In this document: positions 25,980 to 35,199 of the stretch, piece after piece
Layout of the letters: the number at the start of each line of letters is the position of its first letter
Position numbering within the stretch: position 1 is the first letter of the stretch
Source: SSF26 sp037443945
GTDB taxonomy: Bacteria; Chloroflexota; Anaerolineae; J102
Assembly: GCA_037443945.1 (NCBI GenBank)
Contig: JBBINH010000001.1
Span: 62,001-126,000, forward strand
Reading direction: 5' to 3'
Length of the DNA: 64,000 bases
Translations under genes and position numbers: made by a program
The notes under the pieces: model-generated
Databases searched by the model: none
What the model was told of the DNA's origin: nothing
The model's input: only the letters and a program-made list of their open reading frames with translations

Positions 25980-26390
25980 ATGGAACGGAAAATCCGTGTT
26001 CTTGTCGCTAAACCAGGCTTGGACGGTCATGATCGCGGGGCCAAAGTGGTAGCACGGGCCCTGCGTGATGCCGGATTCGAAGTCATCTACACCGGCATCC
26101 GACAGACCCCCGAGATGATCGCCGAGGCCGCCTTGCAGGAAGATGTGGATGTCGTCGGCCTGTCCATTCTTTCCGGCGCCCACATGGCTTTGGTCCCCAA
26201 AGTGCAAGAAGCCCTGCGGCGGGTCGGTCGCGAGGATGTCCTCCTGTTGGTGGGCGGCATCATCCCCGATGAAGACATTCCCATCCTGCAGCAGATGGGG
26301 GTGAAAGGCGTCTTCGGACCCGGCACGCCCACGACGGCCATTGTCGAGTTCATCCGCCGGGAACTGGCGACCTCAGAACCGGTGGCCTGA
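25980..26390 (+). CDS. icmB: B12-binding small subunit of acyl-CoA mutase
   Basis: 136 aa from the ATG at 25980 (a TTG four codons upstream is possible). The cobalamin-binding fold shows LDGHDRGAK (the DxHxxG loop whose His replaces dimethylbenzimidazole), LSILSGAH and LVGGIIPDED. The length equals that of other stand-alone small subunits of split mutases. It lies 47 nt after the large subunit and 19 nt before the chaperone gene. Confidence 0.9.
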   Translation: MERKIRVLVAKPGLDGHDRGAKVVARALRDAGFEVIYTGIRQTPEMIAEAALQEDVDVVGLSILSGAHMALVPKVQEALRRVGREDVLLLVGGIIPDEDIPILQQMGVKGVFGPGTPTTAIVEFIRRELATSEPVA

Positions 26391-26409
26391 ACCGAGGGAC
26401 GACCAACCC

Positions 26410-27441
26410 ATGCCTGCCCCTCGGACCGAAACCGTAGAGACGCTGGTGACGGGCCTCCGGGAAGGAGACCGTCGGGCGTTGGCCCGTGCCATCAGCCATA
26501 TCGAGAATGGGACCGCGTTGGCCCGCCCTTTGCTGGCAGCGCTCTATGGTCAGGCCGGCCGCGCCCATCTCATCGGCGTGACCGGCGCGCCCGGCACGGG
26601 AAAATCGACCCTGGTCAACGGTCTGGCTCTGGCCTATCGGCGCCGAGGGTATACCGTGGGCATTGTGGCCGTGGATCCGACCAGCCCCTTTACCGGAGGC
26701 GCCTTGCTGGGCGACCGGGTGCGCATGCGCGACCTGGCCGGCGATCCCGGCATCTTCATCCGCTCGATGGCCACCCGCGGCAGCCTGGGCGGGCTGGCAC
26801 AGGCCACGGCCGATGTGGTCATGACCCTCGATGCGGCCGGCTTCGAACGCATCCTCATCGAGACGGTGGGGGTAGGCCAGAGCGAGGTTGAGATTGCCAG
26901 TACCGCCCACACCACCATCGTGGTCGAAGCGCCCGGTCTGGGCGACGAGGTCCAGGCGATCAAGGCCGGGGTGTTGGAGATCGCCGACATTTTTGCCGTC
27001 AATAAGGCGGATCGCGAGGGGGCCGACCGCACCGTCACCGCCCTGAAGATGATGTTGAGCCAGGGCGTGCCCGACAAGTACCCCATCCTGCACCATGGTC
27101 GCCTGTTGCCGGTGACATTGCCGCCTGTCGAGGCGACTTCGGCCGCGACCTGGGTTCCGCCGATTCATAAGACCATTGCCACCCAAAACCAGGGCATTGG
27201 CGAACTGCTTGATTCCATCGAGGCCCATTGGCTGTATCTGGAACAAAGCGGCATGCGCCGATGGCGCGACCGCCTGCGGGCAGCATCCGAGTTGCGTATG
27301 ATTCTGCGCGATGTCCTGCTCGCCCGGCTCCTTGAGCAGACGCCGGTCGAGCACCTGGATCGGCTTGTCGGCGCCGTGGCCGAACGACGCCTGGACCCAT
27401 ATACGGCAGCTCGGCAGTTGCTCGATGCCGATGGGGCATGA
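26410..27441 (+). CDS. meaB: MeaB/ArgK-type G-protein chaperone of B12-dependent mutase
   Basis: 343 aa. GTPase motifs: GAPGTGKSTL (P-loop), VDPTSPFTGGALLGDRVRM, ETVGVGQSEVEIA (switch region) and VNKADREGAD (base recognition). This family loads and protects adenosylcobalamin in acyl-CoA mutases. The adjacency to both mutase subunits fits that role. Older 'ArgK' names for the family (arginine transport kinase) are misleading. Confidence 0.92.
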   Translation: MPAPRTETVETLVTGLREGDRRALARAISHIENGTALARPLLAALYGQAGRAHLIGVTGAPGTGKSTLVNGLALAYRRRGYTVGIVAVDPTSPFTGGALLGDRVRMRDLAGDPGIFIRSMATRGSLGGLAQATADVVMTLDAAGFERILIETVGVGQSEVEIASTAHTTIVVEAPGLGDEVQAIKAGVLEIADIFAVNKADREGADRTVTALKMMLSQGVPDKYPILHHGRLLPVTLPPVEATSAATWVPPIHKTIATQNQGIGELLDSIEAHWLYLEQSGMRRWRDRLRAASELRMILRDVLLARLLEQTPVEHLDRLVGAVAERRLDPYTAARQLLDADGA

Positions 27442-27486
27442 GCTTGCTGCGGCGAACGCCGGTTTCTCTCGTTCAAGGAGGTTGTC

Positions 27487-28458
27487 ATGTCCGTAGGTCT
27501 GTATGGCGATCTGGCGGTGGTGAGTGGGACTTGCCATCCTCAATTGGCGACGGCCGTGTGCGAGTATCTGCGCATTAACCCAACGCCGATGATGGTCAAA
27601 AAATTTCCGAACGAGAATATCTTTGTCCGGCTGGAGCAGAGTGTGCGGGCGATGGATGTGTTTATCATCCAACCCTTGGGTTCACCGGTAAACGACATGA
27701 TTATGGAGTTGCTTATCACCATTGACGCCATCCGCCGTGATAGTGCCGGTCGAATTACGGCGGTAGTGCCCTACTATGCCTATGGTCGCACCGACAAAAA
27801 GGACCAACCACGCGTACCCATCACGGCCCGGCTTCTGGCCGATCTGCTGACGGTAGCCGGCGCCGAACGGTTTTTGACCATCGACCTGCATGCCGGTCAG
27901 ATCCAGGGCTTTTTCACCATCCCTAACGATGAGCTGACGGCGCACTATCTGTTGGTGGATTTCATCAAAAGTCACAACCTACAGCACCATGCCGTCATTG
28001 TTTCCCCGGATATCGGCGGTGTGCGGCGGGCCCGCAATTTCGCCGAGGATTTGAACATTCCCCTGGCGATTATCGAAAAACGACGGATGCCGGACGGCGA
28101 ACGCACCGAGCTTTACAATCTCATCGGCCAAGTCGAGGGGCGCACGTGCATCATGGTGGATGACGAAATCGATACCGGCGGCACCTTATGCCATGCGGCC
28201 CAATTTCTCAAGGAACACGGCGCTGCCAATGTTCTGGCCGTGGCGACGCATCCCGTGTTCTCGGCTACGGCGCCCGAACGCCTGGCCGCCGCTCCCATTG
28301 ACCGGGTGATCGTGACGAACACGCTGCCGATTTCGGCGGCCAAGCGGGAGCGCCTGGGTGACAAACTCATCGAGATCAGCGTGGCGCCCTTGCTGGGTGA
28401 GGCCATCCGTCGCATCCATCAGGGCATCAGCGTTGGCGCCATGTATGAACAAATCTAA
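27487..28458 (+). CDS. prs: Ribose-phosphate pyrophosphokinase
   Basis: 323 aa with strong ribosome site CAAGGAGG. Key elements: NENIFVRLEQSVR, YAYGRTDKKDQPRVPI, the metal-binding TIDLHAGQIQGFF and the PRPP loop VMVDDEIDTGGTL. It makes PRPP from ribose 5-phosphate and ATP for nucleotide and amino acid synthesis. Variant residues around YGRTDKK (usually YARQDRK) place it off the best-studied enterobacterial branch. Confidence 0.93.
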   Translation: MSVGLYGDLAVVSGTCHPQLATAVCEYLRINPTPMMVKKFPNENIFVRLEQSVRAMDVFIIQPLGSPVNDMIMELLITIDAIRRDSAGRITAVVPYYAYGRTDKKDQPRVPITARLLADLLTVAGAERFLTIDLHAGQIQGFFTIPNDELTAHYLLVDFIKSHNLQHHAVIVSPDIGGVRRARNFAEDLNIPLAIIEKRRMPDGERTELYNLIGQVEGRTCIMVDDEIDTGGTLCHAAQFLKEHGAANVLAVATHPVFSATAPERLAAAPIDRVIVTNTLPISAAKRERLGDKLIEISVAPLLGEAIRRIHQGISVGAMYEQI

Positions 28459-29074
28459 AGCCACGGAACGAGGAATACCGGGGGCGGCCGTTTGGCAGCA
28501 GCTCCATCCACGGTTGCACATCCTCCCCACCACCCTGGCCGCTTCTCCCGCTCAGGTACGGGAGCGTTTTGCCACACCCATGGCCTTGTTGCACGTCGTC
28601 GCGACAGGACTGGCCCCACTTCCCATGCCGTTGCGAGAGCGCTGGCTGGCGGCTCCTGGAGGGCATCTCGTGCTTACGCCGGATCGTCATGGCTTTGTGC
28701 CCGGCCCGCAACCCTTCCGGCAGGACACGCTGATCGATGTGGCCTGGCTGCAGGCGTCCTTGTGGCTGAGCGATCGCACGGCCTTTTACGAACCGGTAGG
28801 ATGGCTTGTCTATCACCTTTTGGGCGATCGTTTTGATCTCACAGCGGCGTCGCCCTGGGTCTCCTTCTGGCAGGGTGTGCGAAGCGGCTGGCAGGCGGGC
28901 TACGGCATCGGCGAGGCAGCCCGTCGCGATGCCGTCGGCTATCTGGTCGAGGGCATTGCCGGTTATCTCGGCGACCGCAGGGCGCTCAACCGCCGCGATC
29001 CCCGCCTGGAAAAATTGCTGGCCGCCACCTTGTTCAATCCTCATTTTTATCGCCACTTGCCGGGCCGGGCCTGA
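28445..29074 (+). CDS. Hypothetical protein
   Basis: 209 aa from the ATG at 28445, which overlaps the end of prs by 14 nt. Soluble, rich in Arg, Leu and Trp. I see no signal peptide, membrane helix or known motif. Its coupling to prs and placement before the MBL hydrolase suggest a genuine operon gene. Confidence 0.6.
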   Translation: MNKSKATERGIPGAAVWQQLHPRLHILPTTLAASPAQVRERFATPMALLHVVATGLAPLPMPLRERWLAAPGGHLVLTPDRHGFVPGPQPFRQDTLIDVAWLQASLWLSDRTAFYEPVGWLVYHLLGDRFDLTAASPWVSFWQGVRSGWQAGYGIGEAARRDAVGYLVEGIAGYLGDRRALNRRDPRLEKLLAATLFNPHFYRHLPGRA

Positions 29075-29093
29075 TGGTGGTATCGTCTCAGAC

Positions 29094-29873
29094 ATGGACC
29101 TGAGGCCTTTCCCGACCCGGGTGCACTACCTGGGGCATGCCACCCTCCTCATCGAGCTGGATGGGCTGCGCATCCTGACCGATCCCGTTCTGGGCGATCG
29201 CGTCTTCCATCTGCGCCGTTGTGGGCCTTCGGGTTGGGATTGGTACGCCGCCCGACCCGATCCCGATCTGATCCTGATCTCCCATCTCCATTTCGATCAC
29301 CTGCATTTACCCTCGTTGCAGGTTCTACCGGCCACGGTGCCGATGATCATCCCGCGCGGGGCCGCGGTCTGGTTGCGCCGTTTTGTCTCGCAACCGTTGA
29401 TCGAGCTGGCGCCGGGTGAGCGGTGGCAGCAGGGGCGGGTGCAAATCGTGGCGACGCCGGCCCGGCACGGGCATCGCTGGGGGCGCTGGTTGGGGCCTAT
29501 GGACCTGGCCCAGGGCTATCGCATTGCGGGGAGTCGCAGCATCTACTTTCCCGGTGATACCGACCTTTTCCCGGAGATGTCCGCCATCGGCGCCGAGGGG
29601 TTGGATCTGGCTTTGTTGCCCGTGGGCGGGTGGGGTCCGACCCTGGGGCCGGGGCATCTCGATCCCCGGCGTGCGGCTCAGGCCTTGCGTCTGTTGCGGC
29701 CGCGGCTGGCCATCCCCATCCACTGGGCCACCTTTCGACCTCTGGGCAAGTGGTGGGAGCACATGCCCTCCTTTTCGCAGCCCGGCCCCGAGTTTCAACG
29801 CCTGGCGGCGTTGTGGGCGCCGCAAACGGTCGTCCATCTGTTGGCACCCGGCGAGAGCTTCTATGGCTTTTGA
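29094..29873 (+). CDS. MBL-fold metal-dependent hydrolase (UlaG-like)
   Basis: 259 aa. The metal ligands are present: HYLGHATLLIEL, ISHLHFDHLHLPSL (HxHxDH), PARHGHRWGRW, YFPGDTDLFPEM and IPIHWATF. The architecture matches the L-ascorbate-6-phosphate lactonase/NAPE-PLD-like group. The substrate is unknown. Its 3' end overlaps the acyl-CoA synthetase start by 11 nt. Confidence 0.85.
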   Translation: MDLRPFPTRVHYLGHATLLIELDGLRILTDPVLGDRVFHLRRCGPSGWDWYAARPDPDLILISHLHFDHLHLPSLQVLPATVPMIIPRGAAVWLRRFVSQPLIELAPGERWQQGRVQIVATPARHGHRWGRWLGPMDLAQGYRIAGSRSIYFPGDTDLFPEMSAIGAEGLDLALLPVGGWGPTLGPGHLDPRRAAQALRLLRPRLAIPIHWATFRPLGKWWEHMPSFSQPGPEFQRLAALWAPQTVVHLLAPGESFYGF

Positions 29874-31983
29874 ATTACCGGCCCCTCCTCCGGAGCTGAG
29901 GCCGTTTTTTGCCCCGCAAGGCGTGGTCTTGATCGGGGCCTCGGCCACGCCGGGCAAATTGGGGCACGGCGTTTTGCAGAACCTGAAAGGCAGCCGGGTG
30001 CCGGTGTATCCGGTTCATCCCAAACATAACACCCTCTTGGGCTTGCCTTGCTATACCGAGGTTGCGGCCGTACCCGATCCGGTTGACCTGGCCGTCATCC
30101 TCATCCCGGCGCCGGCCGTGGCGGCGGCCGTGGCGGCCTGCGGCCGTCGGGGCCTTCGGGCGGTTATCGTTCTTTCCGGCGGTTTTGCCGAAAGTGGGCC
30201 CGAAGGCGTGGCCCGCCAGGCGGAGCTGGTGGCCACGGCCCGGCGCTATGGGATGCGCCTGCTGGGGCCGAACGGGGTGGGGCTGCTGGCAGCCCACACC
30301 GGGTTCAATGCGACCTTCATCGGGCGTATGCCTCCGGCCGGTCGTATCGCCCTGCTCTCCCAATCGGGCGCCGTGGGCGGCGCCCTGATCGATTGGGCCT
30401 GCGGCCAGGGCGTGGGGTTGTCGTATTTTGTCAGCATAGGCAATCGCGGCGATGTCGACGAGGCCGAGTTGCTGGCCTATCTGGCCCATGATCGCCACAC
30501 GGCCGTTATCGCCGTTTACCTGGAAGGGCTGACGGAGGGCCGGCGCTTTCTGGACGTGGCCCGCGCCGTGGGGCGGCACAAGCCCATCGTTGTCTTCAAG
30601 GCCGGCGCTACCGAGGCCGGCGCCCGCGCCGTGGCTTCGCATACGGCCAGCCTGGCCGGGAGCGAGGCCGTCTATCGCGCGGCCCTGCGCCAGGCTGGCC
30701 TGCTTCAGGCCGATACGGTGGCCGCTCTCTTCGGCATTGCCCTGGGCCTGGCGTATCAGCCTGCGCCCGGCGGACCGCGCGTGGCCATCCTCACCAATGC
30801 CGGCGGTCCCGGTGCCATCGCCACCGATGCCGTGGCCCGTTGTGGGCTGATACCGGCGCCACCGGCGGCGGCAACGGTCGGCGCACTGCGGCAGGCTTTG
30901 GGCGCAGGGCCGCAATGGGTCAATCCCTTTGATCTGCTGGGCGCGGCGTCTACCCACGAATACGAGACGGCTGCCCGGCTCTTGCTGGCTGCGCCCGAAT
31001 ACGATGCGCTCTTGGCCGTGCTCGTGCCCAATACGGCCAACGATCCCGTGGGTGTGGCCGACGGTCTGGCGCAAGCGGCGGCCGCCCAACCGACCGACCG
31101 ACGGAAACCGGTCTATGTGTGCTACATGGGCGATGTCAGTTTGCGGGCGGGCCGGCGGCATCTGCAGCGGCGGCGTTTGCCGGCCTATGCCTTTCCCGAA
31201 GAAGCGGCTACCGCCCTGGCGGCCGCTCATACCTGGGCGCAGCCCTTACCGGAACCGGCCACGCCGCCCTTGTCGGACCGGCTCGCCGATGTGGCCCGCC
31301 GCCTGGCGGCCATCGGCGAGCGCCGGATTCTGACCGAGGCCGATCTGTATCCCCTTTTGGCGTCCTGCGGTTTTCCCATAGCGGCCTGGGCCCGGGCCGC
31401 ATCGGCGGCGGAGGCGGCGGCGCAGGCCGAGCGCCTGGGCTTCCCGGTGGTGCTCAAGGTGCTGGTGCCGGGTTTGCTGCACAAATCGGATGTGGGGGGC
31501 GTGATGACGGGACTGACCACGCCGGCGGCGGTGGCCGCCGGTTATGAGACATTGCTCGCCCGCGTGGCGGCAGCCTGTCCCGATTGCCGACCGATCGGTG
31601 CCCTGGTGCAGAAAATGGCACCGCCACCCCTGGCCGAGGTCATCGTCGGTTGCCGTCGCGATCCGGTTTTCGGCCCGGTGCTGCTTTACGGTGGCGGCGG
31701 TGTGTTCGTCGAGGCCTATGGCGATAGGAGCCTGCGTCTGGCCCCCATCGGCGCAGCCGAAGCGCGTGACATGATCGCCGAGACCGTGGTCGGCCGCCTG
31801 CTGGCCGGCGCACGCGGGCGCTCTCCCGGTGACATCGAGGCCCTCATCAGCCTGCTCACGGACGTATCGACCCTGGCCGTCACCGTACCGACGCTGCACG
31901 AGTTCGAGTTCAACCCGGTTTTCGTGTATCCTAGGGGGCAGGGTATCACCATCGTGGATGCGCGTGCCATCCTGGCCCCATGA
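29863..31983 (+). CDS. acdA: Acetate/acyl-CoA ligase (ADP-forming), fused alpha-beta
   Basis: 706 aa. The N-terminal CoA-binding domain (VVLIGASATPGKLGHGVLQN) and succinyl-CoA-ligase-like domains carry the phospho-His in AVASHTASLAGS. The C-terminal third is an ATP-grasp domain (FPVVLKVLVPGLLHKSDVGGV; LLYGGGGVFVE; EFEFNPVFVYP). Such enzymes make ATP from acyl-CoA with release of the acid, or run in reverse to activate acids. Located in the same run as the acyl-CoA mutase, it could handle the same branched acids. The next gene overlaps it by 4 nt. Confidence 0.88.
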   Translation: MAFELPAPPPELRPFFAPQGVVLIGASATPGKLGHGVLQNLKGSRVPVYPVHPKHNTLLGLPCYTEVAAVPDPVDLAVILIPAPAVAAAVAACGRRGLRAVIVLSGGFAESGPEGVARQAELVATARRYGMRLLGPNGVGLLAAHTGFNATFIGRMPPAGRIALLSQSGAVGGALIDWACGQGVGLSYFVSIGNRGDVDEAELLAYLAHDRHTAVIAVYLEGLTEGRRFLDVARAVGRHKPIVVFKAGATEAGARAVASHTASLAGSEAVYRAALRQAGLLQADTVAALFGIALGLAYQPAPGGPRVAILTNAGGPGAIATDAVARCGLIPAPPAAATVGALRQALGAGPQWVNPFDLLGAASTHEYETAARLLLAAPEYDALLAVLVPNTANDPVGVADGLAQAAAAQPTDRRKPVYVCYMGDVSLRAGRRHLQRRRLPAYAFPEEAATALAAAHTWAQPLPEPATPPLSDRLADVARRLAAIGERRILTEADLYPLLASCGFPIAAWARAASAAEAAAQAERLGFPVVLKVLVPGLLHKSDVGGVMTGLTTPAAVAAGYETLLARVAAACPDCRPIGALVQKMAPPPLAEVIVGCRRDPVFGPVLLYGGGGVFVEAYGDRSLRLAPIGAAEARDMIAETVVGRLLAGARGRSPGDIEALISLLTDVSTLAVTVPTLHEFEFNPVFVYPRGQGITIVDARAILAP

Positions 31984-32720
31984 TCCGGATTCGCTTTGCC
32001 TCCGTCCCTTCGACGCAAGATTGGGCCCGGCATTGGGCCCAATTGGACGCGCCGGAAATCCTGGTCGTGCAGGCTGACGAGCAGACGGCCGGCCGCGGCC
32101 GGCTCAATCGTTCGTGGTGGTCGCCGCCGGGGACGGGGTTGTATCTGTCGTTGCTCGTGCGTCCTGCATTGCCTCTGAGCCAGATATCCCAACTCACCAT
32201 GCTCACGGTGGTGGCCGCCATGAGGGCCTGTCAGGAAGTAGCCGGGATCGCGCCGAGACCGAAATGGCCCAACGATCTGCTCTGGCAGGGCCGCAAGCTG
32301 GCCGGCATCCTGACCGAAATCGAGCAGGAACGGGGTTGGCTGCGTTATGCCATCATCGGTCTCGGGCTCAATGTGAACACCTCGTTTCGGGGTACAGCCC
32401 TGGAAGACAGAGCCATCAGCCTGAGCGAGGCCTGTGGCCGGTTGTTCGCGGTGACGGTTGTGCGCGATGCCTTTCTGGCCCATTTCGAGGCCCATTACCG
32501 CCGTTTCCAGGCCGGCGAATCGCCCTTCCCGGTCTGGCAACAGCATCTGGAGCCGTTGGGCCGTCGGGTGCGCGTGCGCACGACCGATCGCGAAGGCGAC
32601 GAGGGCCTGGTCGGTCTGGCCATCGGGGTCAATCCGCAGGGCGCGTTGCTCGTGCAGGATGACGCCGGCGGACTCCATACGGTGTGGGCCGGTGATGTGG
32701 ACGTGGAAGCGACCGTCTGA
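31980..32720 (+). CDS. birA: Biotin-[acetyl-CoA-carboxylase] ligase
   Basis: 246 aa, catalytic domain only, with no N-terminal HTH, so no repressor function. Motifs: ADEQTAGRGRLNRSWWSPPG (biotinyl-AMP loop GRGR), PKWPNDLLW and KLAGILTEIEQ, then a C-terminal SH3-like domain. It attaches biotin to carboxylase carrier domains. The start overlaps the preceding stop (ATGA). Confidence 0.92.
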   Translation: MIRIRFASVPSTQDWARHWAQLDAPEILVVQADEQTAGRGRLNRSWWSPPGTGLYLSLLVRPALPLSQISQLTMLTVVAAMRACQEVAGIAPRPKWPNDLLWQGRKLAGILTEIEQERGWLRYAIIGLGLNVNTSFRGTALEDRAISLSEACGRLFAVTVVRDAFLAHFEAHYRRFQAGESPFPVWQQHLEPLGRRVRVRTTDREGDEGLVGLAIGVNPQGALLVQDDAGGLHTVWAGDVDVEATV

Positions 32721-32793
32721 GCCGTCCTCCGGCGAGGCCTCGCCGCCGCACGGGATCGAATTCACGTGGGCGGAGGGCGAAGGCTTCGTTGCC

Positions 32794-34305
32794 ATGGAAC
32801 CGGCGTCGAGACGGTCGGCCGCAACGCCGGCAGCCGCCTCGCCGCGCTCGATTCCGGGAAAGCTGGCCTTGCTGGTGGCGGGTATGGTGTTGGGGGCTGC
32901 CCTCGGGCTGATCACGCTGATCGTCCAGGGGCAACGTCAGGCGCGCGCCGACCTGGAACCGGTGATTGCGTTGCAACAGCTGGCCCTGGTCCGCAAAGAC
33001 GCCGAGCTGTATCGCAGTGGGATCGATCCGGCCGATCCGTCCTGGAGCGAGGCGCTATTACAGACGCTGTCCGGGGTTCCGCTGAGCGATGCCGATACGA
33101 CCCCGCAGGTGCGTCGGGTCTACCTTCAGGGCGAGTGGGCCGAGGTAGAGGTGGCGTTTACTTACCAGGGCCGTTCCTACCGTCGTCTGGAGAGCCTGCG
33201 CCGGGTAGAAGGCCGCTGGCGATTGGCCCGACCACCGTCGGGAACCGAGGAACCCATCCCGATATGGGAGGGCGAGGCCCTCGTCCTGCGGGCGACCCCG
33301 GCCGATGCCGCCCTGGCCGAGCAGGGGCCGCGCCTGGACGCTCTGGCCGCCGCTTTTTGTGCCCGCTACGATCCGCCCCCGCCGTGCCGGATCGAGTTGA
33401 CCATTGCGGCCGACGGCGCCTTGCTGCCCTTGCGACCGGGCGCGGCCGCAACACCGATGCCGCCGTTGCTGACTTATCAGGCGGCCAGGGTCAGCGACAG
33501 ACTGTGGGTAACCCTGGGCTTGGGGCGTGAGGAACGCGACCCCCTTTCGGGGCGCACGGTGGAGATGATCGGACGGGAACGGATCCGCCGGACCTGGCCC
33601 CGGGCACGTGACCTCCGTCAACTGCTGGTGGTCGAGCACTCGCCGCCGGAAGCCGCCGAGGCCGCACGGATATGGCTACGCGGGTCTGTACTCCCGGTGC
33701 AGATGGTCTCTCCGCGCTATGTGGGTCTGCACAAGGGCGATCCGCACCCCCTGTGGTGGTTAGCCGTGGCCGAAACGATGGGCGATGTCGTGTTGCGGCG
33801 GGCTTTGGGAGCGGTCACCGGCGAGGCGGCGGCCGTGTTCACCCTGTGGGCAGCGGCACGAGGCGATGTGGCCGTGTGGGCCGAGCGTTGGACCGGTGTG
33901 CGGTTGCCGCCGACCGATATACGGCTGTATGCCGACGAAACCGAAGTGGTGGGACTGAGCGTATGGCGGGATGCAGCCGACCAACGCGCCGCTGCCCGCG
34001 ATCTGGCCCTGTTGCTGCATGTCCGCTATGGCGAAACGGCTCTGCTCGCCTGGTTGCTGGGGCACGGCGACACACTGTGGACGGCGACGGAGCCGCGCTT
34101 GGGTGAGCGCACACCGGAGCAACTGGCGGCCGAATGGCAGGCCTGGGTGGAGGCCTGTCAGGTGCAGGGACGCTGTGGAGGGACGGCCGGAGGCGACACC
34201 AGGTCGATGAGGACGACTTCGGGCGGACAGCGAAAACGGAAAGGCGTGGATTCACCCATGCCGCGCGAGACGATGAGCCGAATCCGGTCGGAAAGTTCGA
34301 AATAG
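32794..34305 (+). CDS. Hypothetical membrane-anchored extracytoplasmic protein
   Basis: About 503 aa. One transmembrane helix (LALLVAGMVLGAALGLITLIV, near residues 24-44) anchors a large domain outside the cell. I recognise no family. The C-terminal part has repeated short helices with conserved-looking Trp and Arg. Its last 148 nt overlap the 3' end of the convergent metallophosphoesterase, and the Ser/Arg-rich tail after 'GRCGG' looks like read-through beyond a natural end, perhaps because the original stop was lost. Confidence 0.55.
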   Translation: MEPASRRSAATPAAASPRSIPGKLALLVAGMVLGAALGLITLIVQGQRQARADLEPVIALQQLALVRKDAELYRSGIDPADPSWSEALLQTLSGVPLSDADTTPQVRRVYLQGEWAEVEVAFTYQGRSYRRLESLRRVEGRWRLARPPSGTEEPIPIWEGEALVLRATPADAALAEQGPRLDALAAAFCARYDPPPPCRIELTIAADGALLPLRPGAAATPMPPLLTYQAARVSDRLWVTLGLGREERDPLSGRTVEMIGRERIRRTWPRARDLRQLLVVEHSPPEAAEAARIWLRGSVLPVQMVSPRYVGLHKGDPHPLWWLAVAETMGDVVLRRALGAVTGEAAAVFTLWAAARGDVAVWAERWTGVRLPPTDIRLYADETEVVGLSVWRDAADQRAAARDLALLLHVRYGETALLAWLLGHGDTLWTATEPRLGERTPEQLAAEWQAWVEACQVQGRCGGTAGGDTRSMRTTSGGQRKRKGVDSPMPRETMSRIRSESSK

Positions 34306-35168
34306 CCGGCGGCCTGACGCCGGGGGAGCCGGGTACCCTGGGTGTGAACGGCCCCCAGGAAGGGGAGAATGACCTGGCCACCGTGGGTATGGCCGGCCAA
34401 TGCCAGGACGGGGCGGTCATCCGGCAGGCAGAAGGCCGGGTCAGGGTGGTGGGTGAGGAAGAGCACGGTTTTGTCGGGCGGAACGGCGGCCAAAGCCCGG
34501 TCGAGGTCAGGCGTGCCTTCGATGGGGTCATCCACGCCGGCCACCCACAGGTCGGGTCGGCCGGGCACCGGCACGGCCGTGTTGTCCAGCACATGGACAT
34601 CATAAAGCGCGAGCAGGGCGCGCAGCTCGCGCGTGTTGTTGGGCAGACGGGCGAATTGCAAGGGATGGTTGCGCAGGATATGCCAGCCCAGAACGAGGAT
34701 ACGGCGCATCCCGCGCCAGACGGCGGCCAGCCGGGCGGCTGCTGTCGGCGCTACCGCAATCTCACGGGCGACCAGACCGGTGAAGAAGTAGCGCCAGGAA
34801 TACTCGGCGTAATCGTGATTGCCGAGCACGGCGTAACGTCCCAGCGGGGCCGGTGGTAAAAGGCGCAGCAGGGTTTCGACGGCATCCAGGCCGTCGTCGT
34901 TGTGCAGGAAGTCGCCGGTAAAGGCGATGAGGTCAACGCGCAGACCGGGAAGCAGGCGACGCAGGTTCTGTAAACGGCGACGGCGAAGAGGTCCATCGCT
35001 GCCGAAGTGCGGATCGGCCAGATGAAGCAGGCGCAAACCCTTCCCGATCGGCAGCGATAGGGTGTAAGGCTGCAGACGCAGCCGGGGCCGCTCACCGCCC
35101 ACGGCGTAGAGGAGAAAGCCCCCGGCCAGGGCCGCAAGCAGGGCCGCAAGACGCACACGCCTGCTCAT
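34158..35168 (-). CDS. Membrane-anchored metallophosphoesterase
   Basis: 336 aa from the ATG at 35168. An N-terminal hydrophobic helix is followed by the calcineurin-like domain with all motifs: LADPHFGSD (DxH), FTGDFLHND (GD), AVLGNHDYAEY (GNHD), LTHHPD and LAGHTHGGQVILP (GHxH). The fold matches YkuE/YaeI-type phosphodiesterases acting at the outer face of the membrane, possibly on lipids. It is convergent with, and overlaps, the upstream hypothetical gene. Confidence 0.87.
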   Translation of the reverse strand: MSRRVRLAALLAALAGGFLLYAVGGERPRLRLQPYTLSLPIGKGLRLLHLADPHFGSDGPLRRRRLQNLRRLLPGLRVDLIAFTGDFLHNDDGLDAVETLLRLLPPAPLGRYAVLGNHDYAEYSWRYFFTGLVAREIAVAPTAAARLAAVWRGMRRILVLGWHILRNHPLQFARLPNNTRELRALLALYDVHVLDNTAVPVPGRPDLWVAGVDDPIEGTPDLDRALAAVPPDKTVLFLTHHPDPAFCLPDDRPVLALAGHTHGGQVILPFLGAVHTQGTRLPRRQAAGYFELSDRIRLIVSRGMGESTPFRFRCPPEVVLIDLVSPPAVPPQRPCT

Positions 35169-35199
35169 GGATCGTGAGGATAGCAAGGACGACGGTCGT

